A DNA stretch of 50,655 nt from Polaribacter glomeratus (GCF_002954665.1 NZ_MSCM01000001.1:2039379-2090033); one strand, 5' to 3'; counted from the first letter of the stretch, positions 1 through 10,855 are shown. Notes: a model not told the origin generated them from the sequence alone. Numbers and translations are program-made.

Positions 1-124
1 ATAATTTATAAAGATTTTGAATTTTATTAATAGGTTCTTAAAAAGTGAATTTTATAAATTAAGATATCTTCTTTGAAATATTCAGATAATAATAATCTAT
101 TTTTCTTTAAATATATAATCTACG

Positions 125-132
125 TATGTTTG
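125..132 (+). promoter_or_regulatory. Candidate -7 promoter box for recQ
   Basis: TATGTTTG fits the Bacteroidota -7 consensus TAnnTTTG and lies 19 bases before the recQ ATG. I see no good -33 TTG at the expected 17-23 bases upstream, so this is only half a promoter. Confidence 0.35.
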
Positions 133-151
133 CAGATCAATTGCTAAAAAA

Positions 152-2275
152 ATGAAAACACAAACACAAACACAAACACAAACCCTTTTAAAAAAAGTGT
201 ATGGTTATGATAACTTTCGTCCGTTACAAGAAGAAATTATTAATAGAACCATAGACGGAAAAGATAGTTTTGTTTTAATGCCAACTGGTGGTGGAAAATC
301 GATGTGTTTTCAAATTCCCGCTTTGATTTTTAACGGAATTACCATCGTAGTTTCGCCACTTATTTCTCTAATGAAAGATCAAGTTCAAGCACTAAAATCA
401 AACGGAATAAAAGCTGATTTTTTTAACAGTTCTATCTCTACGATAGAGGAAAACGAAGTAATTAACAGGGCTATTAATGGCGAATTACAATTACTATATC
501 TATCCCCAGAAAAATTAATATCGGTTAGCAACACTTGGTTAAAAGAACTAAATATAAAACTAGTCGCTATTGATGAAGCCCATTGCGTAAGTATGTGGGG
601 TCATGATTTTAGACCTGAATACACACAATTAAAAGTGTTTAGAAATTCGATACCAAAGGTGCCTTTTATGGCATTAACCGCAACCGCAGACAAATCGGCT
701 AGAAAAGATATTGAAAAACAATTAGGCCTAACCGACTCTAAATTATTTATTTCTTCTTTTGATCGAAAAAATTTAAGTATTGAAGTACGTGGACAAGTTG
801 AAAAAAAGAAAAAGTTACAAGAAATTGTCAATTTTATAAATCGAAGAAAAAACGAAAGCGGTATTATTTATTGTTTGAGCAGAAAAAACACAGAAGAAGT
901 TGCCAATTATTTGAAACAAGAAGGGCATTCTGTAGCCTTTTATCATGCAGGAATGAATCATGAAGAAAGAGAAAGCACGCAAACCGATTTTATAAATGAT
1001 GACACCAAAATAATTGTTGCTACCATTGCTTTTGGAATGGGGATTGATAAATCGAACGTTCGTTTTGTAATTCATTATAATTTACCAAAAAACCTAGAAG
1101 GTTATTATCAAGAAATAGGAAGAGCAGGAAGAGACGGCTTGGCTTCAGAAACTATTTTATATTACAACATGAGAGATTTTGTGTTGTATAGCCAATTTGC
1201 AGATGGCGGCGCAAATAGCGCTATGCAAAAGGAAAAATTAAATAGAATGCTTCAATTTACAGAAGCTAAATCGTGTAGAAGAAAAATATTATTATCTTAT
1301 TTTGGAGAACATCTCTCAGAAAACTGCGGCAATTGTGATGTTTGTGAAAATCCGCCCAAAGATTTTGAAGGCACTATTTTAACTCAAAAAGCACTTTCTG
1401 GAATTGCAAGAATGGGCGAAAAAGACGGAATTACCATGTTAATTAATGTTTTACGAGGGAGTAATAATGCAGATATCCATTCAAAGCAATATTTTAATCT
1501 AAAAACATACGGAATAGGAAAAGACGTTTCTTTTTTTGATTGGCGAGATTATATAATTCAAATGGCTAACCAAGGATTGATAGAAATAATGTACAGCGAA
1601 AATTCTGCTTTAAAAATATCCCCAATTGGCTGGAAAGTTTTAAAAGGCGAAAAAACAGTTAGATTAACAACTCCTTTAAGCTCTGACGAGCGAAAGAAAA
1701 CTCAAAAAGCAGTTAAAACGACTACTGAAGGCGAACCAAATAAAGACTTATTTACAGAACTCAAAAAAATAAGATCCACCATTTCAAAAGAAGAAAAAAT
1801 GCCAGCATATATCATTTTTAATGATAAAACGTTAAAATTAATGGCAAGTGAACTTCCTACAACCGAAAATGAATTTTTAGCTATTTCAGGAGTCGGAATG
1901 AACAAAATGGAAAAATATGGCGCCGAATTTATGAGTGTAATTCGCAAATTTAAAAGCGTTGCAAAACCAAGAAAAACGCCAACAACACAAAAAACCTTTG
2001 CTCTATATAAAGAAGGATTAGGTCCTACAGAAATTGCTGAAAAAAGAAGTTTGTCAATTACCACGATTTTCTCACATTTATCTCAATTATACACGGAAGG
2101 AAAGGAAATTGAATTGGAAAAATATATAACCAAAGAAACCGTCAACAAAGTTAGGATTGCTTTTAATACATTAGATCAAAAAATGGAGTTGAAACCAATT
2201 TATGACAAACTAAACGAAGAAGTTTCCTACTGGGAAATAAGATTGAGTGTTACTTTGATTTTGAAAAATGGATAA
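152..2275 (+). CDS. recQ: ATP-dependent DNA helicase RecQ
   Basis: 3'-5' DNA helicase of recombination and replication-fork repair, acting in the cytoplasm on the nucleoid. The Walker A segment PTGGGKS is at residues 44-50 and the DEAH box at 141-144. The conserved helicase-C motifs follow, and then the RecQ zinc-binding cysteines C375, C392, C395 and C398 with a winged-helix RQC region. An HRDC-like segment lies near residues 550-600. A C-terminal helix-turn-helix (HTH_40 type, about 620-700) makes up the length of 707 residues, as is common in Bacteroidota RecQ. The ATG chosen is the first in frame and precedes an odd KTQTQTQTQT tail coded by ACACAA repeats; the conserved part begins near residue 12. 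It is convergent with fhs. Family assignment is secure; many flavobacteria carry more than one RecQ, so this may not be the only copy. Confidence 0.95.
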   Translation: MKTQTQTQTQTLLKKVYGYDNFRPLQEEIINRTIDGKDSFVLMPTGGGKSMCFQIPALIFNGITIVVSPLISLMKDQVQALKSNGIKADFFNSSISTIEENEVINRAINGELQLLYLSPEKLISVSNTWLKELNIKLVAIDEAHCVSMWGHDFRPEYTQLKVFRNSIPKVPFMALTATADKSARKDIEKQLGLTDSKLFISSFDRKNLSIEVRGQVEKKKKLQEIVNFINRRKNESGIIYCLSRKNTEEVANYLKQEGHSVAFYHAGMNHEERESTQTDFINDDTKIIVATIAFGMGIDKSNVRFVIHYNLPKNLEGYYQEIGRAGRDGLASETILYYNMRDFVLYSQFADGGANSAMQKEKLNRMLQFTEAKSCRRKILLSYFGEHLSENCGNCDVCENPPKDFEGTILTQKALSGIARMGEKDGITMLINVLRGSNNADIHSKQYFNLKTYGIGKDVSFFDWRDYIIQMANQGLIEIMYSENSALKISPIGWKVLKGEKTVRLTTPLSSDERKKTQKAVKTTTEGEPNKDLFTELKKIRSTISKEEKMPAYIIFNDKTLKLMASELPTTENEFLAISGVGMNKMEKYGAEFMSVIRKFKSVAKPRKTPTTQKTFALYKEGLGPTEIAEKRSLSITTIFSHLSQLYTEGKEIELEKYITKETVNKVRIAFNTLDQKMELKPIYDKLNEEVSYWEIRLSVTLILKNG
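155..183 (+). repeat. ACACAA hexanucleotide repeat in the recQ start
   Basis: About four and a half copies of ACACAA lie directly after the start codon and code for alternating Thr-Gln. Because the unit is six bases, copy changes would lengthen or shorten the N-terminus without shifting frame. Confidence 0.7.
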
Positions 2276-2338
2276 ACTCATTTCATAAATGGCTTCGTTG
2301 AAATTTTATTTAATCGATAAACACATAAAAAATTATAA

Positions 2339-2377
2339 ACTTCAAAAATTTTAAAAACCTTTGAAGTCTTGTTTTTT
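2339..2377. terminator. Candidate bidirectional terminator between recQ and fhs
   Basis: ACTTCAAA (2339-2346) and TTTGAAGT (2360-2367) form an 8-bp stem around an A-rich loop. The stem is followed by a T run on the plus strand. It sits exactly between the two convergent genes. Confidence 0.5.
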
Positions 2378-2378
2378 A

Positions 2379-4055
2379 TTATGACAATCCAGAAATTACG
2401 CCATTAGTATCTATGGTCATATTTTCTGATGCAGGATGCTCTGGTAAACCTGGCATTCGCATCATTTTTCCTAAAATAGGAATTAAAAATTCTGCCCCCG
2501 CCGCTATTTCAATTTCTCTTACATTTATGGTAAACCCTTCTGGTCTACCAATTAAAGTTTCATCATCTGAAAAAGATTTTTGAGTTTTTGCCATACAAAT
2601 TGCAAAATCATTAAATCCTAATCTGTTAATTCTTCTTAAATTTAGCTGCGCTAATTTGCTGTATTCAACATTTTTTGCGCCATAAATTTCCTTGGCAATT
2701 GTCTCTATTTTGTCAGTTACCGGTGATTTCCAATTATACAAAGGTTTGTACTGCGTCGCTTTATTTTCAACAACATTTACAACCGCTTTTGCTAAATCTG
2801 TTGTTCCGTTACCACCTTTTGCCCAACCTTCGGATAAAACAGCTTCAACACCTAAACTGGCACATTTTTCGATTACAAATGCAACTTCTTCATCAGAATC
2901 AGAAACAAAAGAATTGATAGCAACTACGGGCTCAATATTAAATTTTCTGATATTCTCTATATGCTTTTCAAGATTATTAAATCCGACAGTAACTTTTACT
3001 AAATCCGGAGTATTATATTCTTCCGTTTTTGCGCCGCCATGGTGTCGTAATGCTCTAATAGTGGATACCAAGACAACACATTTAGGGTTTAAATTAGCAA
3101 ACTGAGACTTAATATTCAAAAATTTTTCAGCACCTAAATCGGCACCAAAACCAGCTTCTGTAACCACATAATTAGACAAGGTTAATCCCATTTTTGTAGC
3201 GATTATTGTGTTGGTTCCTTGCGCAATATTAGCAAATGGTCCGCCATGAATAATTGCTGGATTTTCTTCTAAAGTCTGCACTAAATTTGGCTTTATCGCA
3301 TCTTTTAACAAAATAGCCATCGCATTTTCTGCTTTTAAATCACGCGCAAAAACGGGTGTATTATCAAAAGTAAACCCTATAAAAATATTACCTAGACGTT
3401 CTTTTAAGTTGTCTAAATCCGAAGCCATACATAGTATTGCCATTACTTCCGAAGCTGGGGTAATATTAAATCCGTCTTGTCTTGGCACTCCGTTTGAGGT
3501 TCCTCCTAGCCCTATAGTAATTTCTCGCAAAGCCCTGTCATTCATATCAATAACCCGTTTCCAAAGAATTGTTCGAGGGTCAATATTTAAATTATTAGTT
3601 TTACTTTGAATGTTATTATCAATCAAAGCAGCTAAAAAATTATTCGCTTTTTCAACAGCATTAAAATCGCCTGTAAAATGCAAATTAATATCTTCCATTG
3701 GCACAACTTGAGAGTAACCGCCACCTGCTGCGCCACCTTTCATCCCAAAAACAGGACCTAAAGACGGTTCTCTTAAAACGACTGTAGCCTGTTTCCCTAT
3801 TTTATTTAATGCCTCTGTTAAACCGATTGAAACTGTTGTTTTACCCTCTCCGGCTGGAGTTGGTGTTAAAGCTGTAACTAATACTAAATTATTTTTTTTT
3901 ACCTTCTCCTCATCTATCAAAAACAATGGTAATTTTGCTTTAAATTTACCATACATTTCTAAGTCGTCTTCATCAACATTTAATTTTTTAGCAATATTTT
4001 TTATGTGTAGAAGTTTTTTAGCTTGCGCTATCTTAATATCAGTCATATGTGTCAT
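2379..4055 (-). CDS. fhs: Formate--tetrahydrofolate ligase
   Basis: Joins formate to tetrahydrofolate with ATP, giving 10-formyl-THF for purine synthesis and one-carbon metabolism in the cytoplasm. The nucleotide-binding loop TPTPAGEGKTT is at residues 64-74, followed by the conserved MKGGAAGGGYSQVVPMEDINLHFTGD-type substrate region and the HGGPFANIAQG segment. Its 558 residues match the family (about 550-560). Two ATG codons (residues 1 and 4) could start the protein; nothing decides between them. It is a lone gene, convergent with recQ and divergent from secDF. No truncation or missing motif is seen. Confidence 0.97.
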   Translation of the reverse strand: MTHMTDIKIAQAKKLLHIKNIAKKLNVDEDDLEMYGKFKAKLPLFLIDEEKVKKNNLVLVTALTPTPAGEGKTTVSIGLTEALNKIGKQATVVLREPSLGPVFGMKGGAAGGGYSQVVPMEDINLHFTGDFNAVEKANNFLAALIDNNIQSKTNNLNIDPRTILWKRVIDMNDRALREITIGLGGTSNGVPRQDGFNITPASEVMAILCMASDLDNLKERLGNIFIGFTFDNTPVFARDLKAENAMAILLKDAIKPNLVQTLEENPAIIHGGPFANIAQGTNTIIATKMGLTLSNYVVTEAGFGADLGAEKFLNIKSQFANLNPKCVVLVSTIRALRHHGGAKTEEYNTPDLVKVTVGFNNLEKHIENIRKFNIEPVVAINSFVSDSDEEVAFVIEKCASLGVEAVLSEGWAKGGNGTTDLAKAVVNVVENKATQYKPLYNWKSPVTDKIETIAKEIYGAKNVEYSKLAQLNLRRINRLGFNDFAICMAKTQKSFSDDETLIGRPEGFTINVREIEIAAGAEFLIPILGKMMRMPGLPEHPASENMTIDTNGVISGLS

Positions 4056-4188
4056 TTTTATAATTTAATAGTACTAATTTTACCAATTTTAAAGAATAAA
4101 TATACTCATTTTTAAGACTTGATAACAATTGTAAAATTAAAACGTAAAAAACCATCAAAAAAAACAAAAATATAAATGTATCAAATAA

Positions 4189-4219
4189 TTGCTTGGACTA
4201 CTTTGAAATACTATATTTG
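4189..4219 (+). promoter_or_regulatory. Candidate promoter of secDF
   Basis: TTGC at 4189-4192 is followed after 19 bases by TATATTTG at 4212-4219. Motifs and spacing match the flavobacterial TTG / TAnnTTTG promoter (spacing 17-23). The box lies 40 bases before the secDF start. Confidence 0.6.
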
Positions 4220-4259
4220 CACGTTTTAAAAAAAAGAAAGTCGACATAAACTAAAGAAG

Positions 4260-7229
4260 ATGCAAAACAAAGGACTTATTAAATTATTCGCAATCCTATT
4301 TGGATTAGTGAGTTTATATCAATTATCATTTACATTTTTAGCTACTAAAGTTGAAGATGAAGCCGTAGTATATGCTGCTAGCAAAGTATCCGGTAATGAT
4401 GCAAGACAAAAAGCTGCTTTTGAAAGAAAGTATTTAGACAGTGTTGCAAATGATAACATTATAGACTTAGGCATTGCTAAGTATAGCTACAATGATGTAA
4501 AAGACAAAGAAATGAATCTTGGTCTTGATTTAAAAGGTGGTATTAATGCTATTCTACAAGTTTCTGTAAAAGAAGTTTTAAAAAGCTTGTCTAACGACTC
4601 TAAAAATGTAGCCTTTAACAACGCTTTAAATGCTGCTGATGAAAGACAAAAAAGTAGTACTGCAACTTATTTAGATTTATTTTTCGAGGAATTTGAAAAA
4701 ACTGCGGGAGCTACAAAACTTAGTGATCCTTCAATTTTTGGAACAAAAGCATTGAGCGAGAAAATTGCTTTTAATGAATCTAACGCAACTGTAAAGGAAA
4801 CTTTACAAAAAGAAATTAACAGTTCTATTGGTACTGCTTTTGAAGTATTAAGAAGTAGAATTGATAAATTTGGAGTTACGCAGCCAAACATTCAAAGAAT
4901 TGGAAATTCTGGAAGAATTCAAATTGAATTACCTGGAGCTAAAGATATTGAACGTGTTACGAAATTAATTACAAGTAAAGCAGAATTACAATTCTGGGAA
5001 GTTCATACAAATGCAGAAGTTCAAAACTTTTTCTTTGCTGCAAATGATAAAGTTGCTAATTTATTAAAGGATGATACTGTTTTAGAAACAGAAAAAGATT
5101 CTCTTAAAAAAGATAATATTGACGCTTTATTAGGCGAAACTGCAGATTCTACGAAAGTACAGAAAAACCTTTTTTCATACTTATTTCCTAATGTTGCACA
5201 GTCTCAACAACAGTTAAGCTCTTTAGTAGCACAAGCTAGAGTTTTAGACACAGCAATTGTAAACAACCTATTAAAGAAAAAAGAAATTAGAGCTTTATTG
5301 CCAACTGAATTAAGATATACCAAATTTTTATGGGATTATAAATCGATAACAGGGGATGATGGTACAGAGTTAATTGGTTTATATGCAATTAAAGGAAATA
5401 GAAATAATACACCAACTATTGAAGGTGATGTTATTTTAGATGCTTCTCAAATGTTTGATCAATTAAACAAACCAGAAGTAAGTATGACCATGAATAGTTC
5501 TGGAACTAAGCAATGGGCTAAAATGACTGGTGACAACATTGGTAATTTTGTTGCTGTTGTATTAGATGATTATGTGTACACTGCACCTTCTGTAAACCAA
5601 GCTATTACTGGTGGTAGAACTTCTATTTCTGGAGGTAGTATGACTATTACAGAAGCAGAAGATATTGCAACCGTTTTAAAAGCGGGTAAATTACCTGCTG
5701 CTGCAAGAATTATTCAAGCAGAAGTTGTTGGGCCATCTTTGGGGCAAGAAGCAATTAATGCAAGTTTTATCTCATTTGGAATTGCTATTTTCTTAGTTTT
5801 ACTTTGGATGATTTTATACTACGGAAAAGCAGGTATCTACGCAGACATCGCTTTATCTGTAAACATCTTATTTATATTCGGAATATTAGCATCGTTTAAT
5901 GCGGTGTTAACATTACCCGGAATTGCAGGTATCATTTTAACAATTGGTATGTGTGTAGATGCAAACGTTATTATTTTTGAGAGAATTAAGGAAGCTTTAT
6001 CCTCAAAAAAAGGATTAAAACAATCTGTTGAAGAAGGTTTCTCTATTAAAGGAGCATTATCTGCAATTATTGATGCAAATATTACAACTTTATTAACAGG
6101 TGTTATTTTATATATTTTTGGTACAGGACCTATAAAAGGATTTGCTTTAACCTTAATGATAGGTATCGCTACTTCTTTATTTACGGCTGTATTTATAACT
6201 CGTCTTTTAATAGACAGAGCAGTTGCAAAATCAAATAATTTAACATTTAATACTTCTATTTCTAAAGGTTGGTTTGAAAATATAGATATCCAATACATCA
6301 AAAAACGTAAGGTTGCCTATATAATTTCTGGTACACTTATTACTATAAGTTTAATTTCTATTTTTTCTATTGGATTAAAACAAGGAGTAGACTTTAAAGG
6401 TGGTCGTTCTTATGTTGTTCGTTTTGATCAACCAATGAGTGCTACAGAAGTTGCTTCAACTTTAAAAGGTGCATTTGGTACAGCGCCTGAAGTAAAAACA
6501 TATGGTAATGACAATCAGTTAAAAATTACAACTGTTTATAAAATTGAAGCGGAAGGTCAAGAAGTTGATGAACAGGTTCAAAGTGCATTATTTACAGGTT
6601 TAAAATCATATTTAGGTTCTACAACTTACGAGAACTTTAAACCAGGATTTGAAAAAACTGGAAGCGGAATAATGAGCTATATTAAGGTAGAACCAACGAT
6701 TGCAGACGATATTAAAAAATCTGCATTGTATGCCGTTCTAGGTTCATTATTAGTAGTTTTCTTATATATATTATTAAGATTTAGAAAAATATCTTTTAGT
6801 GTTGGTGCTGTCGCAGCTGTGTTTCATGATGTATTAATTGTATTAGGTGTGTTTTCAATTGCGTATAATATTATGCCTTTTGACATGGAAATAGATCAAT
6901 CTTTTATTGCAGCAATTCTAACAGTCGTCGGGTACTCATTAAATGATACAGTTATTATCTTTGATAGAATTAGAGAGTTCACTAACGAACGTAGAGGAAA
7001 ACATAATGTATTAATTAATGATGCTATTAATCGTACTTTAGGTAGAACTATAAATACATCTTTAACAACATTATTAGTAATGTTAGCAATCTTCTTGTTT
7101 GGAGGGGATTCTATTAAAGGTTTTATGTTCGCATTAATCGTTGGTATTGTAGTAGGAACGTATTCTTCTATATTTGTTGCAACACCAATTATGTATGACA
7201 TGACAAAAAAAGAAGATAGAGACAACTAA
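4260..7229 (+). CDS. secDF: Protein translocase SecD/SecF fusion
   Basis: Inner-membrane RND-family partner of SecYEG that uses the proton gradient to pull secreted proteins through the membrane. It is a single polypeptide of 989 residues: the SecD half carries an N-terminal membrane helix and the GLDLKGG motif near residue 87, a large periplasmic domain and a membrane bundle (about 500-650); the SecF half begins near residue 680, with GVDFKGG near residue 709 and a second membrane bundle to the C-terminus. The SecD half has a longer periplasmic insertion (roughly residues 140-370) than E. coli SecD. SecDF fusion is normal in Bacteroidota. A strong promoter candidate precedes it and a terminator follows. 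Confidence 0.97.
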   Translation: MQNKGLIKLFAILFGLVSLYQLSFTFLATKVEDEAVVYAASKVSGNDARQKAAFERKYLDSVANDNIIDLGIAKYSYNDVKDKEMNLGLDLKGGINAILQVSVKEVLKSLSNDSKNVAFNNALNAADERQKSSTATYLDLFFEEFEKTAGATKLSDPSIFGTKALSEKIAFNESNATVKETLQKEINSSIGTAFEVLRSRIDKFGVTQPNIQRIGNSGRIQIELPGAKDIERVTKLITSKAELQFWEVHTNAEVQNFFFAANDKVANLLKDDTVLETEKDSLKKDNIDALLGETADSTKVQKNLFSYLFPNVAQSQQQLSSLVAQARVLDTAIVNNLLKKKEIRALLPTELRYTKFLWDYKSITGDDGTELIGLYAIKGNRNNTPTIEGDVILDASQMFDQLNKPEVSMTMNSSGTKQWAKMTGDNIGNFVAVVLDDYVYTAPSVNQAITGGRTSISGGSMTITEAEDIATVLKAGKLPAAARIIQAEVVGPSLGQEAINASFISFGIAIFLVLLWMILYYGKAGIYADIALSVNILFIFGILASFNAVLTLPGIAGIILTIGMCVDANVIIFERIKEALSSKKGLKQSVEEGFSIKGALSAIIDANITTLLTGVILYIFGTGPIKGFALTLMIGIATSLFTAVFITRLLIDRAVAKSNNLTFNTSISKGWFENIDIQYIKKRKVAYIISGTLITISLISIFSIGLKQGVDFKGGRSYVVRFDQPMSATEVASTLKGAFGTAPEVKTYGNDNQLKITTVYKIEAEGQEVDEQVQSALFTGLKSYLGSTTYENFKPGFEKTGSGIMSYIKVEPTIADDIKKSALYAVLGSLLVVFLYILLRFRKISFSVGAVAAVFHDVLIVLGVFSIAYNIMPFDMEIDQSFIAAILTVVGYSLNDTVIIFDRIREFTNERRGKHNVLINDAINRTLGRTINTSLTTLLVMLAIFLFGGDSIKGFMFALIVGIVVGTYSSIFVATPIMYDMTKKEDRDN

Positions 7230-7248
7230 TTTAATTTTAAAATAAATT

Positions 7249-7304
7249 AAAACCGTTTTCTTTTCTGACACCGAAACATGTTCAGTAAAAGAAAGCGGTT
7301 TTTT
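7249..7304 (+). terminator. Rho-independent terminator after secDF
   Basis: A long stem pairs AAACCG plus TTTTCTTTTCTGA with TCAGTAAAAGAAAG plus CGGTTTTTT, ending in a T run. It lies 20 bases after the secDF stop. Confidence 0.85.
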
Positions 7305-7337
7305 CATTATAAATAGAATCACAATATTCACGTTGCT

Positions 7338-8456
7338 ATGAAAATTATAAAACTTCACGATTTATATTTTAAACCTTTTATCAATAAGGAAGAAATTTCT
7401 ACAATTGTTAAACGACTAGCACTACAAGTAAAAAATGATTTACCCAAAGACGAAATACCAATTTTTGTTGGTATTTTAAATGGATGTTTCCTTTTTGCTG
7501 CAGATTTTATAAGAGAGTTTAAGGGCAATTGTGAAGTTTCGTTTGTAAAACTAGCTTCTTATGAAGGTACATCCACCACAGAAGAAGTAAAACATTTAGT
7601 AGGCATAAACGAAGATTTAACAGGTAGAACTGTTATTATTTTAGAAGACATTATAGATACAGGTGCAACCCTGCAAGAAATCTATAATATTTTTAGAGAT
7701 AAAAATGTAAAAACCTTAAAAGTTGCTTCACTTTTCTTTAAACCAGATGTTTTTAAGAAAGAACTGCCAATAAATTACATAGGCAAAAGTATCGAAGATA
7801 AATTTATTGTGGGTTACGGTTTAGATTACAATAAATTAGGCAGAAACTACCCAGCAATATATCAACTAACAACACAACCTAAAATGAAAAACATTGTATT
7901 ATTTGGCCCTCCGGGAGCAGGTAAAGGAACGCAAGCAACCTTACTAAAAGAGAAATATAATTTATTACATATTTCTACTGGAGACGTTTTTAGATTCAAT
8001 ATTAAAAATGAAACAGCATTAGGTAAATTAGCAAAGAGTTTTATGGATAAAGGCGATTTAGTGCCTGACGAAGTTACCATAAATATGTTAAAAGCAGAAG
8101 TAGAAAAAAATGCGGATGCAAATGGTTTTATTTTTGATGGTTTTCCAAGAACAGAATCTCAGGCAATTGCTTTGGACGAATTTTTAGCAGAAAAAGGTGA
8201 ACAAATAAATGGAATGGTAGCATTAGAAGTACCAGAAGACTTATTAGTAGGGCGTCTGTTAGAAAGGGGTAAAACTAGCGGAAGAACAGATGATACCGAT
8301 GAAGGTAAAATTAGAAATCGTTTTAACGAATACAATACAAAAACGGCTATTTTAAAAGACTTTTATCAAGCGCAAGGAAATTATTATGGCATAAATGGTG
8401 TTGGTAATATTAATGAAATTACAACACGCTTGTCTGAAGTTTTTGATACACTTTAA
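7338..8456 (+). CDS. adk: Hypoxanthine phosphoribosyltransferase-adenylate kinase fusion
   Basis: Bifunctional nucleotide enzyme. Residues 1 to about 180 form a type I phosphoribosyltransferase domain with the PRPP-binding signature around EDIIDTGAT (residues about 103-111); this domain salvages hypoxanthine or guanine with PRPP. A complete adenylate kinase begins at M183 with the P-loop GPPGAGKGT (190-198), then the NMP-binding and GFPRTESQA segments; it converts ATP and AMP to two ADP. The kinase is the short form without a zinc lid. There is no stop or frame change at the join, so the fusion is real and not an assembly accident, and the same fusion is familiar from other Flavobacteriaceae. 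It lies upstream of obg with a 141-bp gap. Confidence 0.93.
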   Translation: MKIIKLHDLYFKPFINKEEISTIVKRLALQVKNDLPKDEIPIFVGILNGCFLFAADFIREFKGNCEVSFVKLASYEGTSTTEEVKHLVGINEDLTGRTVIILEDIIDTGATLQEIYNIFRDKNVKTLKVASLFFKPDVFKKELPINYIGKSIEDKFIVGYGLDYNKLGRNYPAIYQLTTQPKMKNIVLFGPPGAGKGTQATLLKEKYNLLHISTGDVFRFNIKNETALGKLAKSFMDKGDLVPDEVTINMLKAEVEKNADANGFIFDGFPRTESQAIALDEFLAEKGEQINGMVALEVPEDLLVGRLLERGKTSGRTDDTDEGKIRNRFNEYNTKTAILKDFYQAQGNYYGINGVGNINEITTRLSEVFDTL

Positions 8457-8597
8457 AAATAGATAGCTGTTAAAATGGTTACTAGTTTTAGTATAATTTT
8501 ACGATTAAAAATTACAGAAATAATAACACAGATTTAAAACTAAAAAAAGCACAGCGAGCTAAAGAACTTTAAATCTGAAGTTTAAAATTAAGAAATA

Positions 8598-9587
8598 ATG
8601 ACAGAAGGAAATTTTGTTGACTACATAAAAATATACGCATCTTCTGGTAAAGGCGGGCAGGGTTCTGTGCATCTTCACAGAGAAAAGTTTATTACAAAAG
8701 GTGGTCCAGATGGTGGAGATGGCGGTCGTGGTGGTCATATTATTTTGCGTGGCGATAAGAATATGTGGACACTTTTTCACTTAAAGTTTAAACGTCATTT
8801 TAGAGCAGAAGGCGGCGGAGCTGGTAGTAAAAGTAGAAGTAGTGGTCATGATGCCGAAGATATTTTCGTTGATGTACCATTAGGTACAATCATAAAAGAT
8901 GCCGATACAGACGAAATCATTGTAGAAATAACTGAAGACAAAAAAGAGGTTGTTTTATTAGAAGGCGGAAAAGGAGGACTTGGAAACTGGAATTTTAGAA
9001 CATCAACAAACCAAACACCAAGATATGCGCAACCGGGTATAGATGGGCTAGACGGTTGGTTTAGAATCGAATTAAAATTATTAGCAGATGTTGGCTTAGT
9101 TGGTTTTCCTAATGCTGGTAAATCTACTTTATTGTCTGTTTTAACCTCTGCAAAACCTAAAATTGCAGATTATGCTTTTACAACCTTAAAACCTAATTTA
9201 GGTATCGTTGAACATAGAAATCATCAAACATTTGTAATAGCTGATATTCCTGGAATTATTGAAGGTGCTGCAGATGGAAAAGGTTTAGGACATCGGTTTT
9301 TAAGGCATATAGAACGCAATTCAGCCTTATTATTTTTAATACCTGCGGATAGTGATGATATCAACAAAGAATATGATATTTTGCTAAATGAACTTAAAAA
9401 ATACAACCCTGAGTTGTTAGATAAAGACCGTTTATTAGCAATATCTAAAACAGATATGTTAGACGACGAGTTAAAAGAAGAAATAAAACTAGATTTACCT
9501 GTAGGAGTTGAAACAGTATTTATATCATCTGTTGCAGAAACTGGATTACAAGAATTAAAAGATAAACTCTGGAAAATGTTGAATTAA
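8598..9587 (+). CDS. obg: GTPase ObgE/CgtA
   Basis: Essential GTPase tied to assembly of the large ribosomal subunit and to stress signalling. The glycine-rich Obg fold spans about residues 1-158 (repeated GGxGG patterns), followed by the G domain with P-loop GFPNAGKST at 169-177, DIPGII as G3 and SKTD as G4. At 329 residues it lacks the C-terminal OCT extension of longer Obg proteins, as is usual in Bacteroidota. Its stop codon overlaps the stop of the convergent histidine kinase by four bases, so there is no room for a separate terminator. Confidence 0.96.
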   Translation: MTEGNFVDYIKIYASSGKGGQGSVHLHREKFITKGGPDGGDGGRGGHIILRGDKNMWTLFHLKFKRHFRAEGGGAGSKSRSSGHDAEDIFVDVPLGTIIKDADTDEIIVEITEDKKEVVLLEGGKGGLGNWNFRTSTNQTPRYAQPGIDGLDGWFRIELKLLADVGLVGFPNAGKSTLLSVLTSAKPKIADYAFTTLKPNLGIVEHRNHQTFVIADIPGIIEGAADGKGLGHRFLRHIERNSALLFLIPADSDDINKEYDILLNELKKYNPELLDKDRLLAISKTDMLDDELKEEIKLDLPVGVETVFISSVAETGLQELKDKLWKMLN

Positions 9588-10855
9588 ACGGGTATTGTAA
9601 AATAAAAAGTAGTGCCAACATTTAATTCACTTGTTAAATAAACTTTACCCTTATTACTATTAATTATTTTATTGACCATAGATAAACCAATACCATTAGA
9701 ATTATTGTTTTTTTCAACATCTAATTTTTGAAAAAGTTTAAATATTTTTTCATGGTATTTTTCATGGATTCCAATACCATTATCAGTTACTGAAAAAGTG
9801 TGAAGTTTATTTTCAAAAACATAGTTAATAGCGATGTTACATACATGTTTGTCATTAAACTTAATAGCATTCTGCAATAAATTTTGAAATACTAATAGTA
9901 TTTGAGATTTGTTAATTAAGAGTACCGGCAATGTATTTAGTATACTTACACTGCAATTTTTGTTTTCATAATCATGTTTTAAAACTGCTACTAAATCATT
10001 TAAATTTACTTTTTCAATACCATCGGCTGTATTATTATGTAGAGTGTACTTTAGAACACCTTCTAATATTGAATCCATTTGTAAAACTTCTTTTTCAATT
10101 AAAACTAAATGCCCTTTTATCTGTTCTTTATTGTCATCTTGATAATCTTGTTGCAACCAATTAAAAAGTGCTAAAACGTTACCTAAAGGAGTTCTTAAAT
10201 CGTGGGAAACTACTTTTGCAAATTCTTCTAAATCTTTATTTTTTTCTTCTAAATCTTCCGCTATTTTTATGAGCTCAATTCTATTTTTTTCTAAAACACG
10301 ATTACTTTTAGCAAGAGAGTATCTATAGGCTGTAGAATCATTTAAAAGGATTAATGCAAAAATTATCATTAAAGAGAAAGAACCCAAAATTGATTTATAC
10401 ACAGAATGGTCTAATGGAGAAATCATTAATTTTTGGACTAAATGAATAAATACTGTAACCAAATAAATATTAATAAATGTTCTTTTATTAAATAATAAAA
10501 TAGCCCCAAAAACAAAAGCATAAAAGCCTAAAATGAAACGAATATTAAAAGTGTTTAAAGAAAGGTGAATGATAAGGTAATGAGAAAAAGAAAGCATTAA
10601 TAAAAAAACAATCCATCCGTAAAAATAATGCACTGTCTTTTTAAACAAAAAAGGTAAAAGACTAGCTATCAAAAATAAAAATGCGAATAAAACTTTTGCT
10701 CCTTTTATTTTTATCGACTCATCCTCATTATTTTGTATATAATATGAATAGATAAACATTGTTGGTCCTATCAAAAATAATATTAAACTATTATTTTTAA
10801 CCTCAAAGTTTTCAACTTTTCCAAGTAACAATATTCCTTTTTGAAAATCATTCAT
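9584..10855 (-). CDS. Membrane sensor histidine kinase (copy 1)
   Basis: Orphan two-component sensor. Residues about 25-190 hold six or so hydrophobic helices without an obvious extracellular loop, then a coiled coil, then a HisKA domain with the phospho-acceptor H218 in SHDLRTPL. The HATPase domain shows an N box ([10 protein letters not shown]), G1 (DNGIGI) and G2 ([10 protein letters not shown]). No response regulator lies nearby. It is a close paralogue of the next gene; the last 40 or so coding bases are almost identical in the two. The stimulus is unknown; the membrane part resembles MASE-like intramembrane sensor regions only in general. Confidence 0.88.
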   Translation of the reverse strand: MNDFQKGILLLGKVENFEVKNNSLILFLIGPTMFIYSYYIQNNEDESIKIKGAKVLFAFLFLIASLLPFLFKKTVHYFYGWIVFLLMLSFSHYLIIHLSLNTFNIRFILGFYAFVFGAILLFNKRTFINIYLVTVFIHLVQKLMISPLDHSVYKSILGSFSLMIIFALILLNDSTAYRYSLAKSNRVLEKNRIELIKIAEDLEEKNKDLEEFAKVVSHDLRTPLGNVLALFNWLQQDYQDDNKEQIKGHLVLIEKEVLQMDSILEGVLKYTLHNNTADGIEKVNLNDLVAVLKHDYENKNCSVSILNTLPVLLINKSQILLVFQNLLQNAIKFNDKHVCNIAINYVFENKLHTFSVTDNGIGIHEKYHEKIFKLFQKLDVEKNNNSNGIGLSMVNKIINSNKGKVYLTSELNVGTTFYFTIPV

